From positions 1 through 56,409 of the forward strand of contig JADFWT010000005.1 of assembly GCA_015233785.1 (NCBI GenBank): a stretch of 56,409 bases of DNA, in the 5' to 3' direction. Under the pieces are notes generated by a model. It was given only the letters and a program-made list of their open reading frames with translations, made no database searches and was not told where the DNA came from. Origin of the DNA: Magnetococcales bacterium (lineage in GTDB: Bacteria > Pseudomonadota > Magnetococcia > Magnetococcales > JADFWT01). Positions 17,831 to 27,003 of the stretch are shown here, one piece after another (within the stretch, counting starts at the first letter, position 1; the number at the start of each line of letters is the position of its first letter). The position numbers and the translations under genes were made by a program.

Positions 17831-20800
17831 CTACTCAATCATCTTTTTTACCTCTGGCCACGTTTTAGCGCAGCGCTCAACGGCATAACGAATCTGTGCC
17901 TCACTATGGGCGGCAGAGATAAAGAAGCGCAACCGGGTAGCCTCTTCCGGCACCGCCGGGGCCAGCATGGGCTGTACATTGACACCCACCTCTCTTAAGC
18001 GCTGGGAGAGCCACATACTACCCACCGAGCTGCCCAGAATGATCGGAATCACCGGCGTATGACGACTGGAGCCGGTATGGAGCCCATGCGCTTTGGCCTG
18101 CTGTAGAAAATAGGCAGATCGTTGTTGAAGACGTGTCACCCGCTCCGGCTCTTCTCGCATTAATTTTAATGCCATCAGAGCGGCGGCGGTATCACCGGGA
18201 GAGAGCCCCACACTGAATACAAAACCGGGCGCGGTAAATTTAAGATAGTAGATCAGATCGGCCCGCCCGGCGATATAGCCACCGCAGCTTGAGAGGGTTT
18301 TACTCAGGGTACCCATCCATAGCTCCACGTCACGGCGATCCACATCAAACCGTTCACCGATGCCGCCCCCGGTTTGGCCCAGGGTGCCCACCGAGTGGGC
18401 TTCGTCGATCATCAACAGGGCGTCGTGGCGTTTCTTGACCTCAATAAAGCGCGGCAGATCAGGAATATCACCATCTGCACTATAGACCCCCTCCAGCACA
18501 ATCAAGGTACGATTATGGTTGCCACGATGCAGGGTGAGAAGCTGGTCAAGCTCCTGCCAGTCGTTATGAGGAAACGGAATGCGTCGCGCTCCGGAGAGCT
18601 GACACCCCACCACGGCGCTGTTGTGAATATAGGTATCATGCAGTACCAGATCGCCTGGATTAAGCAGATGACCGATTATGCTGACATTGGTGCCATAACC
18701 GCTGACAAAGGCCATGGCATCTTCGCAGCCGTGCAGCTCCGCCAAGGCATGCTCCAACTCGCCATGCAGAGGAATCTCACCGGAGGAGATGCGACTAGCC
18801 GACGCCGAAGCCCCATAGCGGTCGATGGCGGCCTTGGCTGCTTCGGCGACACGGGAGTCATCGGCCAGCCCCAGATAGTTGTAGCCGGAGAAGTGCAGCA
18901 ACTCTTTCCCAGCATGTTCAATCACCGCTCCCGCCTTGCCCTCCCGATTCAAGAAGAAGGGGTTGGTCATGCCGAGACTCTCCAGAAATTTCTTCTCCTC
19001 CATCAGGGCAACCACTTCAGGGAAGGTCTGGGCACGCCATGCCTTGGAGCCATGGGGTGGCCGGGATGGGTCGGTGGTTTTGGTTGGCAGGGGGTGGTCG
19101 GCATCAGGTGCCCGTTGGCCGTCACTGAGCTGGGACGAAGCAGCTGCATCCTTACGAGCCGTGAGATCAGCAGAGGGCATCGGCAGGGCGGGTACATTGG
19201 ATGCACTGGGCGCGTCCGCACTTATGCTATCTGGGGTTTCTCCATCCGGGATTCTTCTTATTTCCGCCAAATTATCTAGCACCTGCTGCACCAGCTGCTC
19301 CGGCGTCAGGCGCATCAGGGCCAGGCCGGGCCGATCCAACCCCAATTTCTGTTGCAGTACCAAGCCCAGCTCCACCCCCATCAGCGAATCCATCCCCTGT
19401 TGATTGAGGGGAGTATCCCAACCAATGGTCTCCGAGGTGAGCCCCAGAATCGTGAAGAAATCCTCTTCGATAATCTTTAAGACCGCCTCTTTCTGGGCAT
19501 CGTTGGGCAGCTTCAACAGCTGCGCCAAATGGCTGCTCTGCGCCCCGGAAGCCTCTCCAGAACCTGTTTCCATCAACACTTGAAGGCGTACCGGGACGTT
19601 GGCTTCATCCAGCGGGGCCAACATGCGCCTGCCATCCAACCAAAACTGGCCCACCCCAGCGGGCGGAGCGGGCGCACGCAGCAGCATCTCCAGGGTCTCG
19701 AACACCTCTTGGATCGGCAGTGCCTCCATCCCCCCAGCAGCCATCTGCTCCAAGAGCCCTTCACTACGGGCCGCGATACCCACCTCGGCGATGGGACCAA
19801 GGTTTAGGCTCAAACCGGGCAGCCCCATGGCCTGACGATGTTGGGCCAGGGCGTCGAGAAAGCCATTGGCGGCGGCATAACTCCCCTGACCAGGATTGCC
19901 CACCATGGAAGCGATGGAGGAGAAGAGCACGAAATGCTTGATTGGATGATGACGCGTCGCCTGGTGCAGTTGCCACGCGCCATAGGCTTTGGGGGCATGT
20001 ACCTGTGCGAGCTGTTCTGGTGTGATAGCTTCCAACACCGCATCCTCCAGCGTCATGGCCAGATGAAACACGCCGGTAAGCGGAATGGTGTTCTCTTGAT
20101 CCAGGGAGAGGGTCTCCAATAGCTGAGGCAGCATCTCGGATTGGGTCAGATCCAGCACCGCCCCTCGGGCCTCGACCCCTTGCTCTTGCAACCTCTGCAA
20201 CAGGGTGTGATCTTCGGGACGATATGCCCCCTGCCGACCAGTAATAAGCAGATGACGCGCCCCCTGCCCCGCCAACCAGCCGCAGAGCGCCGATCCAACA
20301 CCGCCAAAGCCGCCGGTCACTAGAATCCATCCGGCATTTTCAAACAGGGGTCGTGCAGGATCCGGGATAATCCGCGTCTCAGAGTCTGGGGTGAGGTCGA
20401 TGGAGATCTTGCCGATATGCTGTGCCTTGGAGAGGGTACGGAACCCCTCAATAGTCTCGGCCAGTGGAAAGACCTGAGTAGGCGGCGGGGTCAATATCCC
20501 CTGAGCCATAAGATCCATCACCTGATCGAGAATGGTGCGCAGTTTATCGGGGTACTGCTTCAACATCAGATCAATATCCAGCGCCGTGATGGAGATCATG
20601 CGGTGCAGATGCTTCATCCCCAGCGAACTATTGCTCAGAATATCCTTTTTGCCCACCTCTACAAAACGCCCAAAGGGGGCGATGAGATCCAGGGTATTCT
20701 GCAATCCCGCGCCGGAGAGCGTATTAAGGGCCACATGGATGCCGCGCCCATCGGTGATTGTTCGAATCTGATCGGCAAAGTCCAGCGTGCGAGAATCAAA

Positions 20801-23800
20801 CACATGCTCAATGCCCATCTCACGGAGATAGGCGCGTTTTTTTGGGGATCCGGCGGTAGCAAAAATCTCTGCACCGCGCCACTGCGCTACTTGAATCGCA
20901 GCCAATCCCACCGCCCCGGTTGCGGCATGGATTAAAACACGCTCCCCCTTCTGCAAGCCGGCCAGCAGATGCAGCCCATAATAGGAGGTAATGAGAGGGA
21001 TCAAACAGGGCGCCGAGGCCATGGGAATGGCGTCGGGAAAGCGGGTCACATAGAGAGGCGAGCTGATCACCTGGGAGCGAAAGTTACCTTCTGCCGCAAA
21101 GGCGATCACCCGATCACCCGGCACAAATTCCGATACATCCAAACCCACCGAGCGCACCACCCCTGCACACTCCAGCCCCAGATGAGAACCGCTGAATGAT
21201 TCACTCTGATAGGTGCCCGGCAGCAGATTCAGGGTTTTCATCAGATCTTTAAAATTGAGCGAACAGAAGTGGGGCTCAACCTCCACCTCACCGGTGCCGG
21301 GGATGCGGGTCGGGGCTTCCACCAGGCTCAGGCTCTCAATCAGGCCCGGTTGGCGCGCCATAAGGCGGAATGACGGGCTGTCGGGCCGGTCGGTGCTATG
21401 ACGGGCACTGGGCTTGGGGGGCTGGATCCGCTCCACCGTACCGGGGGTCAAGCGCTCCAGACGGTGCAGATAGGTCCCATCTGGACGCAGAGCTATTTCA
21501 TCTTCCGGAGAAGCATTCAGAATCGCATCAAGCAGCCCCGCGCAGAGAGCATCTTGGGCTGCTTCCGAGATCTCTTGATTGGGCAGATGAGCATCCATCC
21601 AGCGCAGGCCCAGTTCCGGGTGCTCCAGAGCCGCTGTGCGCCGGAGAGCTATCAGGGAAGCCACGTCGGGGCGGATGAGGGGATCGGCGGCGATCACCTC
21701 AGCTCCGCCCTGGGTGATCAACGTCACACCATGATAGAGCTCGGCTCTCTCGGCGGGCAGCGCTTGCAACCACCCCAGCAGTTGGGTCACCCGCTTGAGT
21801 CCAGCATCCTCATCCGGGGTGCCTCCGACCTCTCCATCCAGCAGAATCGCCCCGGCCATGGGGGTGGTCAGAGTCGGCAGCGACATGTCATCGGTGAGCC
21901 TGCAGGGGGCCATACCCAGAGCCTTCATCTGCCGGATAAGGGGAGACAACAGAGCATGCCCCTTGGAGGCGGCCACGAGCCAGGACGGGTTGCCTTCCAG
22001 AGGCTTGGCCGTGGGCGTAGACTCTGGGGCCTTGAGCCATTGATAGTGGTAACAGGGTGGTTGTTGGGCGGCGGTATCCCCCTTATGAAGCGCCTGAAGC
22101 AGCACCCCTTGCAGCGCCAGAAGCGTCACGCCCTCACCATCCAACAGCATCAGATCGGCCTGAATAAAATCCCGACCCGAATGCCGGCATGTTGCCTGGA
22201 CCCAGCAGTCGCCGAAGGGGGTGGAACGCAGGCCCGTGTCAACGCTGGAATCATCAGCGTCGCGTGGTGCAAAGGCGCGAATCCTCTCCACATAGACCGG
22301 CACAAAGGCCCGATCATCTAACTGATCGTCAGGGGCCAGCAGCGCTAGCGTTTGAATAGCAGCATCCACCAAGGTCGGATCCAATGCGGTGGCTGGCTCT
22401 TCACTCTCCGGGGCGGCGTGTTTCGGGGGCGTCAAACGTGCCCATACATGGCCCGCATCACGCCATACGGTTTGGACACGCCGAAAGTGGGGGCCATACT
22501 CCATACCGCGTCGCGCCAGAGCTTCATAGAACGCCTCCGGGGTCACGGAAGGCGTGCGCTGTTGAATCTTCTTAGCGACTGGCTCCTGTTGCAGTGATGG
22601 TGCAGCGGCAGCTTCGGTGGCACTGGCCCCGCCGTGGTGGCTCCACAGCGCCTCACCGGGCAGGCGGCTCTTAAAGGCTACATCTCTACTTTGGGGATCA
22701 ATGCGCACTCCCAGTTCAACCCCGGGTTCCACGGTGAGCGCCTGGGTAAGATGAAATCCCTCCAGCTCACAGGCCATCTCCTGAAGATCCAGCGCCTCCA
22801 GGGCAGCGGCGATAAATCCGCTGGCAGGAAACAAAACCGCACCGGCAATCAGATGATCCGGGATCCAGGGCAGCAACCGACTATCCAGCAGTGAGGTCCA
22901 GAAGGGATCCGGCCCGATCAGCAAGGTCTGCGCCAAGGGACGACGCAGCTTCCAGAGACGATCACGGCGAGAGGTTTCACTCTCCATGTCGTGATGGCTC
23001 TTCTCCCATGGCGTCGGTGGTAGTTCAGTCCAGCGTCCCGGCTGGGTCATCTCCGCCCAAGTGGGCTCCAGGCCATGCACATGCAGCGTCGCCAGGGTAT
23101 GTAGCCAAGACTGGTATTCCGACTTGCCGCGCATCAGGGAGGGCACGGTCAGGGGCATCTCTCCCTGACTTTGACAGCTCTCCGCCACCGACGACGCCAG
23201 CACTCCATGGGGGCCGATTTCAATAAAGCCATTGAGCTTGCGTCGGGCTGCTTCCTCCAGCGCCTTGGCCAACAACACTGGCTGGCGGGCGTTGCGCCAC
23301 CAGTGCTCCGCATCCATCTCCGTGCCCTCCATAGCCGTGCCGGTGACGGTGGAGATCAGCGGTGTGGTAGTAACGCTGGGGGTCAGATGTCTGATCTTTT
23401 CGATAAAGCGGCTACGGATTCTCTCCATGACACGGCTGTGGTACGGCACCGCCACCTGAAGCATCTTACAGAATATCTCCGCCTGCTCCAGCTTCGCGGC
23501 CAGCTGCGACAACGCTTCATGCTCTCCGGCCAGCGTAGCGCTGTGGGGACCGTTGATGGCAGCGATCTCAATACATCCTTCATAGGAGACCAGATGCTCC
23601 TGGATCTCCTCGACGGAGAGCCCCACCGCCAACATGCCCCCCGACCCAACCAGCTCCTGTTGCAAGCGGCTACGGTGAAAGGTGAGGGTCAACGCTTGCT
23701 CCAGAGTCAGTGCCCCGGCAGCCCAGGCGGCGGCGATCTCCCCAACGCTGTGGCCGATGATGGCAACGGGCTCGATGCCCTGGATACGCCAAAGCTTGGT

Positions 23801-25666
23801 CAATGCGACCTGTAGTACAAGGTTGCCCGGCTGGCTGTGACGGGGCTCGACCATGGCAGTGCCCCATGCAGGATGGTCCCCTACTCCGCCGAACCAACCC
23901 TGCAGACTCTCTCCGCCCAGCTCCCGCCAGATGGTGTCACACGCTTCAATGGATTGCCGAAACTGTGCAGAGCTTGCAAACAGCGCCTGCCCCATACCCC
24001 ACCACTGCGCTCCCATGCCGGTGTAAAGAAAGACCACGCCTCGCTTCAAGGCCAATCCCTTGTGTGGGGTGATCAATGCTGGATCCGGCTGGCCCAAGGT
24101 CAGAGCTTCCAGGGCACGATGCCAGGTCGTTTCATCCTGGGCCAGAATCACCCGGCGCTGCTTCAGGGGGGTGCGGCGCCGGCAGAGGGCATGGGCGTAC
24201 TCTGGCAGCGTGCGCTCAGGCTGGTTCTGAGGCCACAGGCGCAACTCGGCAGCAAACTTTTTCAGACTCGTCTCGGTGTGGGCCGAGAGCGGCAGGGGTA
24301 GCAGCAGCGATGCAGCAGAGTCGAGCTTCCCAGTGGGAAGTTGGACAGAGGCCGCTTCGGGGGGCGATGCCAACAGAGCGTGGACATTGGCACCACCATA
24401 GCCAAAGGAGTTGATCCCGGCCATCAGCACCCCTTCATCCGGCAGAGAGATCAACTGCGTAGGCACCCGCAGCGGCAGTTGATCAAAGGGGATGGCGGGA
24501 TTGGGCTGGTTAAAATGGAGATTGGCTGGTAGTTGACGATGGTAGAGGGCCAGAGAGGTTTTGATCACCCCGGCGATACCGGCGGCAGCTTCCAGATGGC
24601 CAATATTGCTCTTAACCGAGCCGAGCCAGCTTTTCGGGGCATCAGCCGGGCGCTCACGGGCGAGAAAGCGGCCAAGAGAGGTGGCTTCGGCCAGATCACC
24701 AGCCTGAGTGCCGGTGCCGTGGGCCTCCATAAAGTGAATCTTTCTGGGATGCACCTGGGCCTTTTCCGCCACCTGGCACACCAGCTCATATTGCGCCTCA
24801 GCGCTGGGGTAGGAGATCCCCTCCGGGGTGCGTCCATCCTGGTTGGTGGCACTGGCCAGCACCTGAGCCATGATGCGGTCACCATCCTCCAGCGCCTTTT
24901 GCAGTGGTTTAAGCAGTACCATGCCGGCCCCTTCGCCGCGCACATAGCCATCGGCCTCGGCAGAGAAAGCGTGGCAACGACTGGTGGGAGAGAGATAGCC
25001 TCCTTTGGTCATGACGATGCTGTATTCGGGGCGCAGCATCAGGTTGACACCACCCGCTAACGCCTGATCACAGAGCCCGCCTTGAATGGCCTCGCAGGCC
25101 AGATGCAGCGCCGCCAGAGACGACGAACAGGCGGTCTCCACGGTGAGGCTCGGCCCACGAAAATCAAACACATGGGAGAGACGGTTGCTGAGCATCGACA
25201 ACGAGCCCGCCGTGGGGGAGCGTCCGCTGATGTTCTCTCGATTATAGGGGTTGATGGAGGTGATTAGCTGATCGTTGGTAAAGGCCCCCATAAAGACGCC
25301 GGTGTTGCGATTGCAGGTCTGGTTCAGATTGAGCCCAGCATCCTCAAAGGTGCGCCACGCCACCTCAAGCAGCAGCCGCTGTTGGGGATCCAACCGATCG
25401 GCCTCACGCGGGGCAATACTGAAGAAAGGGGCGTCGAAGGTGTAAGGATCCGAATGGAGAAATCCGGCCTGATGGGGCTGATAGGCCCCGAAGACCTTGG
25501 GGTCATCCTGCTGATAGCGATAGCGGCTCCATCGTTCGGGCGGCAGATCGGTGATGGCATCGGCTTGATCCAGCAGCATCTGCCAAAACGCCTGAATAGC
25601 GTCGGCCCCACCGGGAAAACGGCACCCCATGCCAATGATGGCGATGGCAGGCGGTTTCCGGCTCAT
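17831..25666 (-). CDS. Reducing type I polyketide synthase fused to an alpha-oxoamine synthase
   Basis: 2611 residues in one frame. Domains in order: ketosynthase (1-430; Cys180 in TACSSS, His316, His357); acyltransferase (545-850; GHSVGE with Ser640); dehydratase (910-1190; HLIAGAVLFP with His938, and Asp1101); enoylreductase (1437-1757; HAATGAVGLAAIQVA); ketoreductase (1779-1970; GGFGGVGS, Ser1917, Tyr1930); ACP (about 2055-2130; GMDSL, Ser2094); a disordered linker; PLP-dependent alpha-oxoamine synthase (about 2215-2611; GTLSK with Lys2456). All catalytic residues are present and there is no thioesterase. The likely product is a reduced acyl chain released by decarboxylative condensation with an amino acid, giving a 2-amino-3-ketone. 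The start overlaps the ino1 stop as ATGA. Confidence 0.93.
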   Translation of the reverse strand: MSRKPPAIAIIGMGCRFPGGADAIQAFWQMLLDQADAITDLPPERWSRYRYQQDDPKVFGAYQPHQAGFLHSDPYTFDAPFFSIAPREADRLDPQQRLLLEVAWRTFEDAGLNLNQTCNRNTGVFMGAFTNDQLITSINPYNRENISGRSPTAGSLSMLSNRLSHVFDFRGPSLTVETACSSSLAALHLACEAIQGGLCDQALAGGVNLMLRPEYSIVMTKGGYLSPTSRCHAFSAEADGYVRGEGAGMVLLKPLQKALEDGDRIMAQVLASATNQDGRTPEGISYPSAEAQYELVCQVAEKAQVHPRKIHFMEAHGTGTQAGDLAEATSLGRFLARERPADAPKSWLGSVKSNIGHLEAAAGIAGVIKTSLALYHRQLPANLHFNQPNPAIPFDQLPLRVPTQLISLPDEGVLMAGINSFGYGGANVHALLASPPEAASVQLPTGKLDSAASLLLPLPLSAHTETSLKKFAAELRLWPQNQPERTLPEYAHALCRRRTPLKQRRVILAQDETTWHRALEALTLGQPDPALITPHKGLALKRGVVFLYTGMGAQWWGMGQALFASSAQFRQSIEACDTIWRELGGESLQGWFGGVGDHPAWGTAMVEPRHSQPGNLVLQVALTKLWRIQGIEPVAIIGHSVGEIAAAWAAGALTLEQALTLTFHRSRLQQELVGSGGMLAVGLSVEEIQEHLVSYEGCIEIAAINGPHSATLAGEHEALSQLAAKLEQAEIFCKMLQVAVPYHSRVMERIRSRFIEKIRHLTPSVTTTPLISTVTGTAMEGTEMDAEHWWRNARQPVLLAKALEEAARRKLNGFIEIGPHGVLASSVAESCQSQGEMPLTVPSLMRGKSEYQSWLHTLATLHVHGLEPTWAEMTQPGRWTELPPTPWEKSHHDMESETSRRDRLWKLRRPLAQTLLIGPDPFWTSLLDSRLLPWIPDHLIAGAVLFPASGFIAAALEALDLQEMACELEGFHLTQALTVEPGVELGVRIDPQSRDVAFKSRLPGEALWSHHGGASATEAAAAPSLQQEPVAKKIQQRTPSVTPEAFYEALARRGMEYGPHFRRVQTVWRDAGHVWARLTPPKHAAPESEEPATALDPTLVDAAIQTLALLAPDDQLDDRAFVPVYVERIRAFAPRDADDSSVDTGLRSTPFGDCWVQATCRHSGRDFIQADLMLLDGEGVTLLALQGVLLQALHKGDTAAQQPPCYHYQWLKAPESTPTAKPLEGNPSWLVAASKGHALLSPLIRQMKALGMAPCRLTDDMSLPTLTTPMAGAILLDGEVGGTPDEDAGLKRVTQLLGWLQALPAERAELYHGVTLITQGGAEVIAADPLIRPDVASLIALRRTAALEHPELGLRWMDAHLPNQEISEAAQDALCAGLLDAILNASPEDEIALRPDGTYLHRLERLTPGTVERIQPPKPSARHSTDRPDSPSFRLMARQPGLIESLSLVEAPTRIPGTGEVEVEPHFCSLNFKDLMKTLNLLPGTYQSESFSGSHLGLECAGVVRSVGLDVSEFVPGDRVIAFAAEGNFRSQVISSPLYVTRFPDAIPMASAPCLIPLITSYYGLHLLAGLQKGERVLIHAATGAVGLAAIQVAQWRGAEIFATAGSPKKRAYLREMGIEHVFDSRTLDFADQIRTITDGRGIHVALNTLSGAGLQNTLDLIAPFGRFVEVGKKDILSNSSLGMKHLHRMISITALDIDLMLKQYPDKLRTILDQVMDLMAQGILTPPPTQVFPLAETIEGFRTLSKAQHIGKISIDLTPDSETRIIPDPARPLFENAGWILVTGGFGGVGSALCGWLAGQGARHLLITGRQGAYRPEDHTLLQRLQEQGVEARGAVLDLTQSEMLPQLLETLSLDQENTIPLTGVFHLAMTLEDAVLEAITPEQLAQVHAPKAYGAWQLHQATRHHPIKHFVLFSSIASMVGNPGQGSYAAANGFLDALAQHRQAMGLPGLSLNLGPIAEVGIAARSEGLLEQMAAGGMEALPIQEVFETLEMLLRAPAPPAGVGQFWLDGRRMLAPLDEANVPVRLQVLMETGSGEASGAQSSHLAQLLKLPNDAQKEAVLKIIEEDFFTILGLTSETIGWDTPLNQQGMDSLMGVELGLVLQQKLGLDRPGLALMRLTPEQLVQQVLDNLAEIRRIPDGETPDSISADAPSASNVPALPMPSADLTARKDAAASSQLSDGQRAPDADHPLPTKTTDPSRPPHGSKAWRAQTFPEVVALMEEKKFLESLGMTNPFFLNREGKAGAVIEHAGKELLHFSGYNYLGLADDSRVAEAAKAAIDRYGASASASRISSGEIPLHGELEHALAELHGCEDAMAFVSGYGTNVSIIGHLLNPGDLVLHDTYIHNSAVVGCQLSGARRIPFPHNDWQELDQLLTLHRGNHNRTLIVLEGVYSADGDIPDLPRFIEVKKRHDALLMIDEAHSVGTLGQTGGGIGERFDVDRRDVELWMGTLSKTLSSCGGYIAGRADLIYYLKFTAPGFVFSVGLSPGDTAAALMALKLMREEPERVTRLQQRSAYFLQQAKAHGLHTGSSRHTPVIPIILGSSVGSMWLSQRLREVGVNVQPMLAPAVPEEATRLRFFISAAHSEAQIRYAVERCAKTWPEVKKMIE

Positions 25667-26790
25667 GAAGTGGATGCCCCATTTGCATGGGCACTGATTT
25701 TAATAAACTGCTCCAGTTTCTGTTGCGCCTCGGCATCGGAGAACTGCCGGGGTGGACTCTTCATGTAGCAAGCACAGGGGGCGGTAAGCGCCCCGGCCAT
25801 GCTCCGCTGAAGCGCCAAACCCGCACAACGAATGGCATCGATCACCACCCCGGCGCTGTTGGGGGAGTCCTGCACCGAGAGCCGCAACTCCAGCTCCACG
25901 GGTGCGCCGCCGAACGCTTCGCCCTCCATGCGCAAAAAGCAGACCTTGTTATCCTTCTGCCACGGCACGTAATCCGAGGGACCGATATGGATCTGATCGG
26001 CAGGCAGTGGGGTGGGCAGTTGCGACTGCACCGACTGGGTTTTGGAGATTTTCTTAGAGCCGAGTCGCTCCTGTGCCAGCATATTGAGAAAGTCGGTGTT
26101 ACCGCCGGTGTTGAGCTGATATGTGCGCCTCAAGGTGCAGCCACGGTCGGAGAAGAGCCTGGCCAGTTGTCGATGGACGATGGTGGCGCCCACCTGACTT
26201 TTGATGTCATCGCCGATGATGGGTAGACCGGCCTGCTGAAAGCGTTTGGCCCATTCTGGATCCGAGGCGATAAAGGTGGGCACGCAGTTGATCATGGCTA
26301 CCCCGGCCTCCAGACAGCACTCGGCATAGTGGCGCACCGCCTCATCGGAGCCCACCGGTAGAAAACAGACCAAAACCTGTGCGCCGCTCTGCTGCAACAC
26401 CTGGGTAACATCGACGGCAGGACGATCGGCGGGACGGAAGGCGCGCTCCTCGGGATGGTCGCCCATATGGTCGGCCACGCCATCCAGAACCGGCCCCATC
26501 TGCACGGTAACGCCGCTGGCGGGCAGATCGGCTTGAAAGACATGGGCACAGTTGGGCGCTGCAAAGATCGCGCTCTCTAGCGACTCTCCCACCTTGCGGG
26601 CATCGATATCAAACGCCGCCACAGGCTGAATATCTCCACACCCCCATGGGCCAATCTGCGGGCGCATCACACCAAGCATGGTGCTTGCATCCTGCCCCCG
26701 GTAATAGGGAATGCCTTGAATCAAGGCGCTGGCACAGTTGCCAACCCCAGCTATGGCAATCGTTATGGGCTTCGTCGCGCTTTTATCCAT
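25663..26790 (-). CDS. ino1: myo-Inositol-1-phosphate synthase
   Basis: 375 residues, matching the compact actinobacterial/bacterial type. NAD-binding AGVGNCASALIQG is at 14-26. Conserved core motifs are IGDDIKSQVGATIVHR, NTGGNTDFLNM, GPSDYVPWQKDNKVCFLRME and VQDSPNSAGVVIDAIRCAG. The enzyme turns glucose-6-phosphate into inositol-1-phosphate, the head group precursor for phosphatidylinositol-type lipids. It is the first gene of the nine-gene operon and is translationally coupled to the megasynthase, a strong hint that the final lipid carries inositol. Confidence 0.92.
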   Translation of the reverse strand: MDKSATKPITIAIAGVGNCASALIQGIPYYRGQDASTMLGVMRPQIGPWGCGDIQPVAAFDIDARKVGESLESAIFAAPNCAHVFQADLPASGVTVQMGPVLDGVADHMGDHPEERAFRPADRPAVDVTQVLQQSGAQVLVCFLPVGSDEAVRHYAECCLEAGVAMINCVPTFIASDPEWAKRFQQAGLPIIGDDIKSQVGATIVHRQLARLFSDRGCTLRRTYQLNTGGNTDFLNMLAQERLGSKKISKTQSVQSQLPTPLPADQIHIGPSDYVPWQKDNKVCFLRMEGEAFGGAPVELELRLSVQDSPNSAGVVIDAIRCAGLALQRSMAGALTAPCACYMKSPPRQFSDAEAQQKLEQFIKISAHANGASTS

Positions 26791-26817
26791 ACTGAGAATG
26801 CACTATGTTTGTTTTGG

Positions 26818-26846
26818 ATAGTGTAGGCTATGCCGTTGATATGCAA
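26818..26846 (-). promoter_or_regulatory. Possible sigma-70 promoter of the ino1 operon
   Basis: On the minus strand TTGCAT (26846-26841) and CACTAT (26823-26818) are separated by exactly 17 bases, 28 bases before the ino1 start. Both boxes are imperfect. It is the best candidate I could see in the 213-base divergent region shared with the FGGY kinase gene. The plus-strand promoter is less clear; ATATAAG near 26907 may be part of it. Confidence 0.3.
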
Positions 26847-27003
26847 AATATTCGTTGCGGTGTGGCCCAGGTCCATGGGAGGTTGATTCCAAAAGACAAC
26901 CATACCATATAAGGCTTGCCATTTACAGAGTCATTTCAAAATAATAGCGCCGTAACCATGGTCTGGTTTTTTGTGGATCCGTCGTAAAAAAGGGAGTCTC
27001 CTG

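Noticed and set aside
18374-19279. 301-codon plus-strand frame inside the megasynthase
   Set aside because: Antisense to the ACP/AOS domains; no motif and no ribosome site.
21398-22321. 307-codon plus-strand frame inside the megasynthase
   Set aside because: Antisense to the PKS region between DH and ER; composition typical of a shadow frame.
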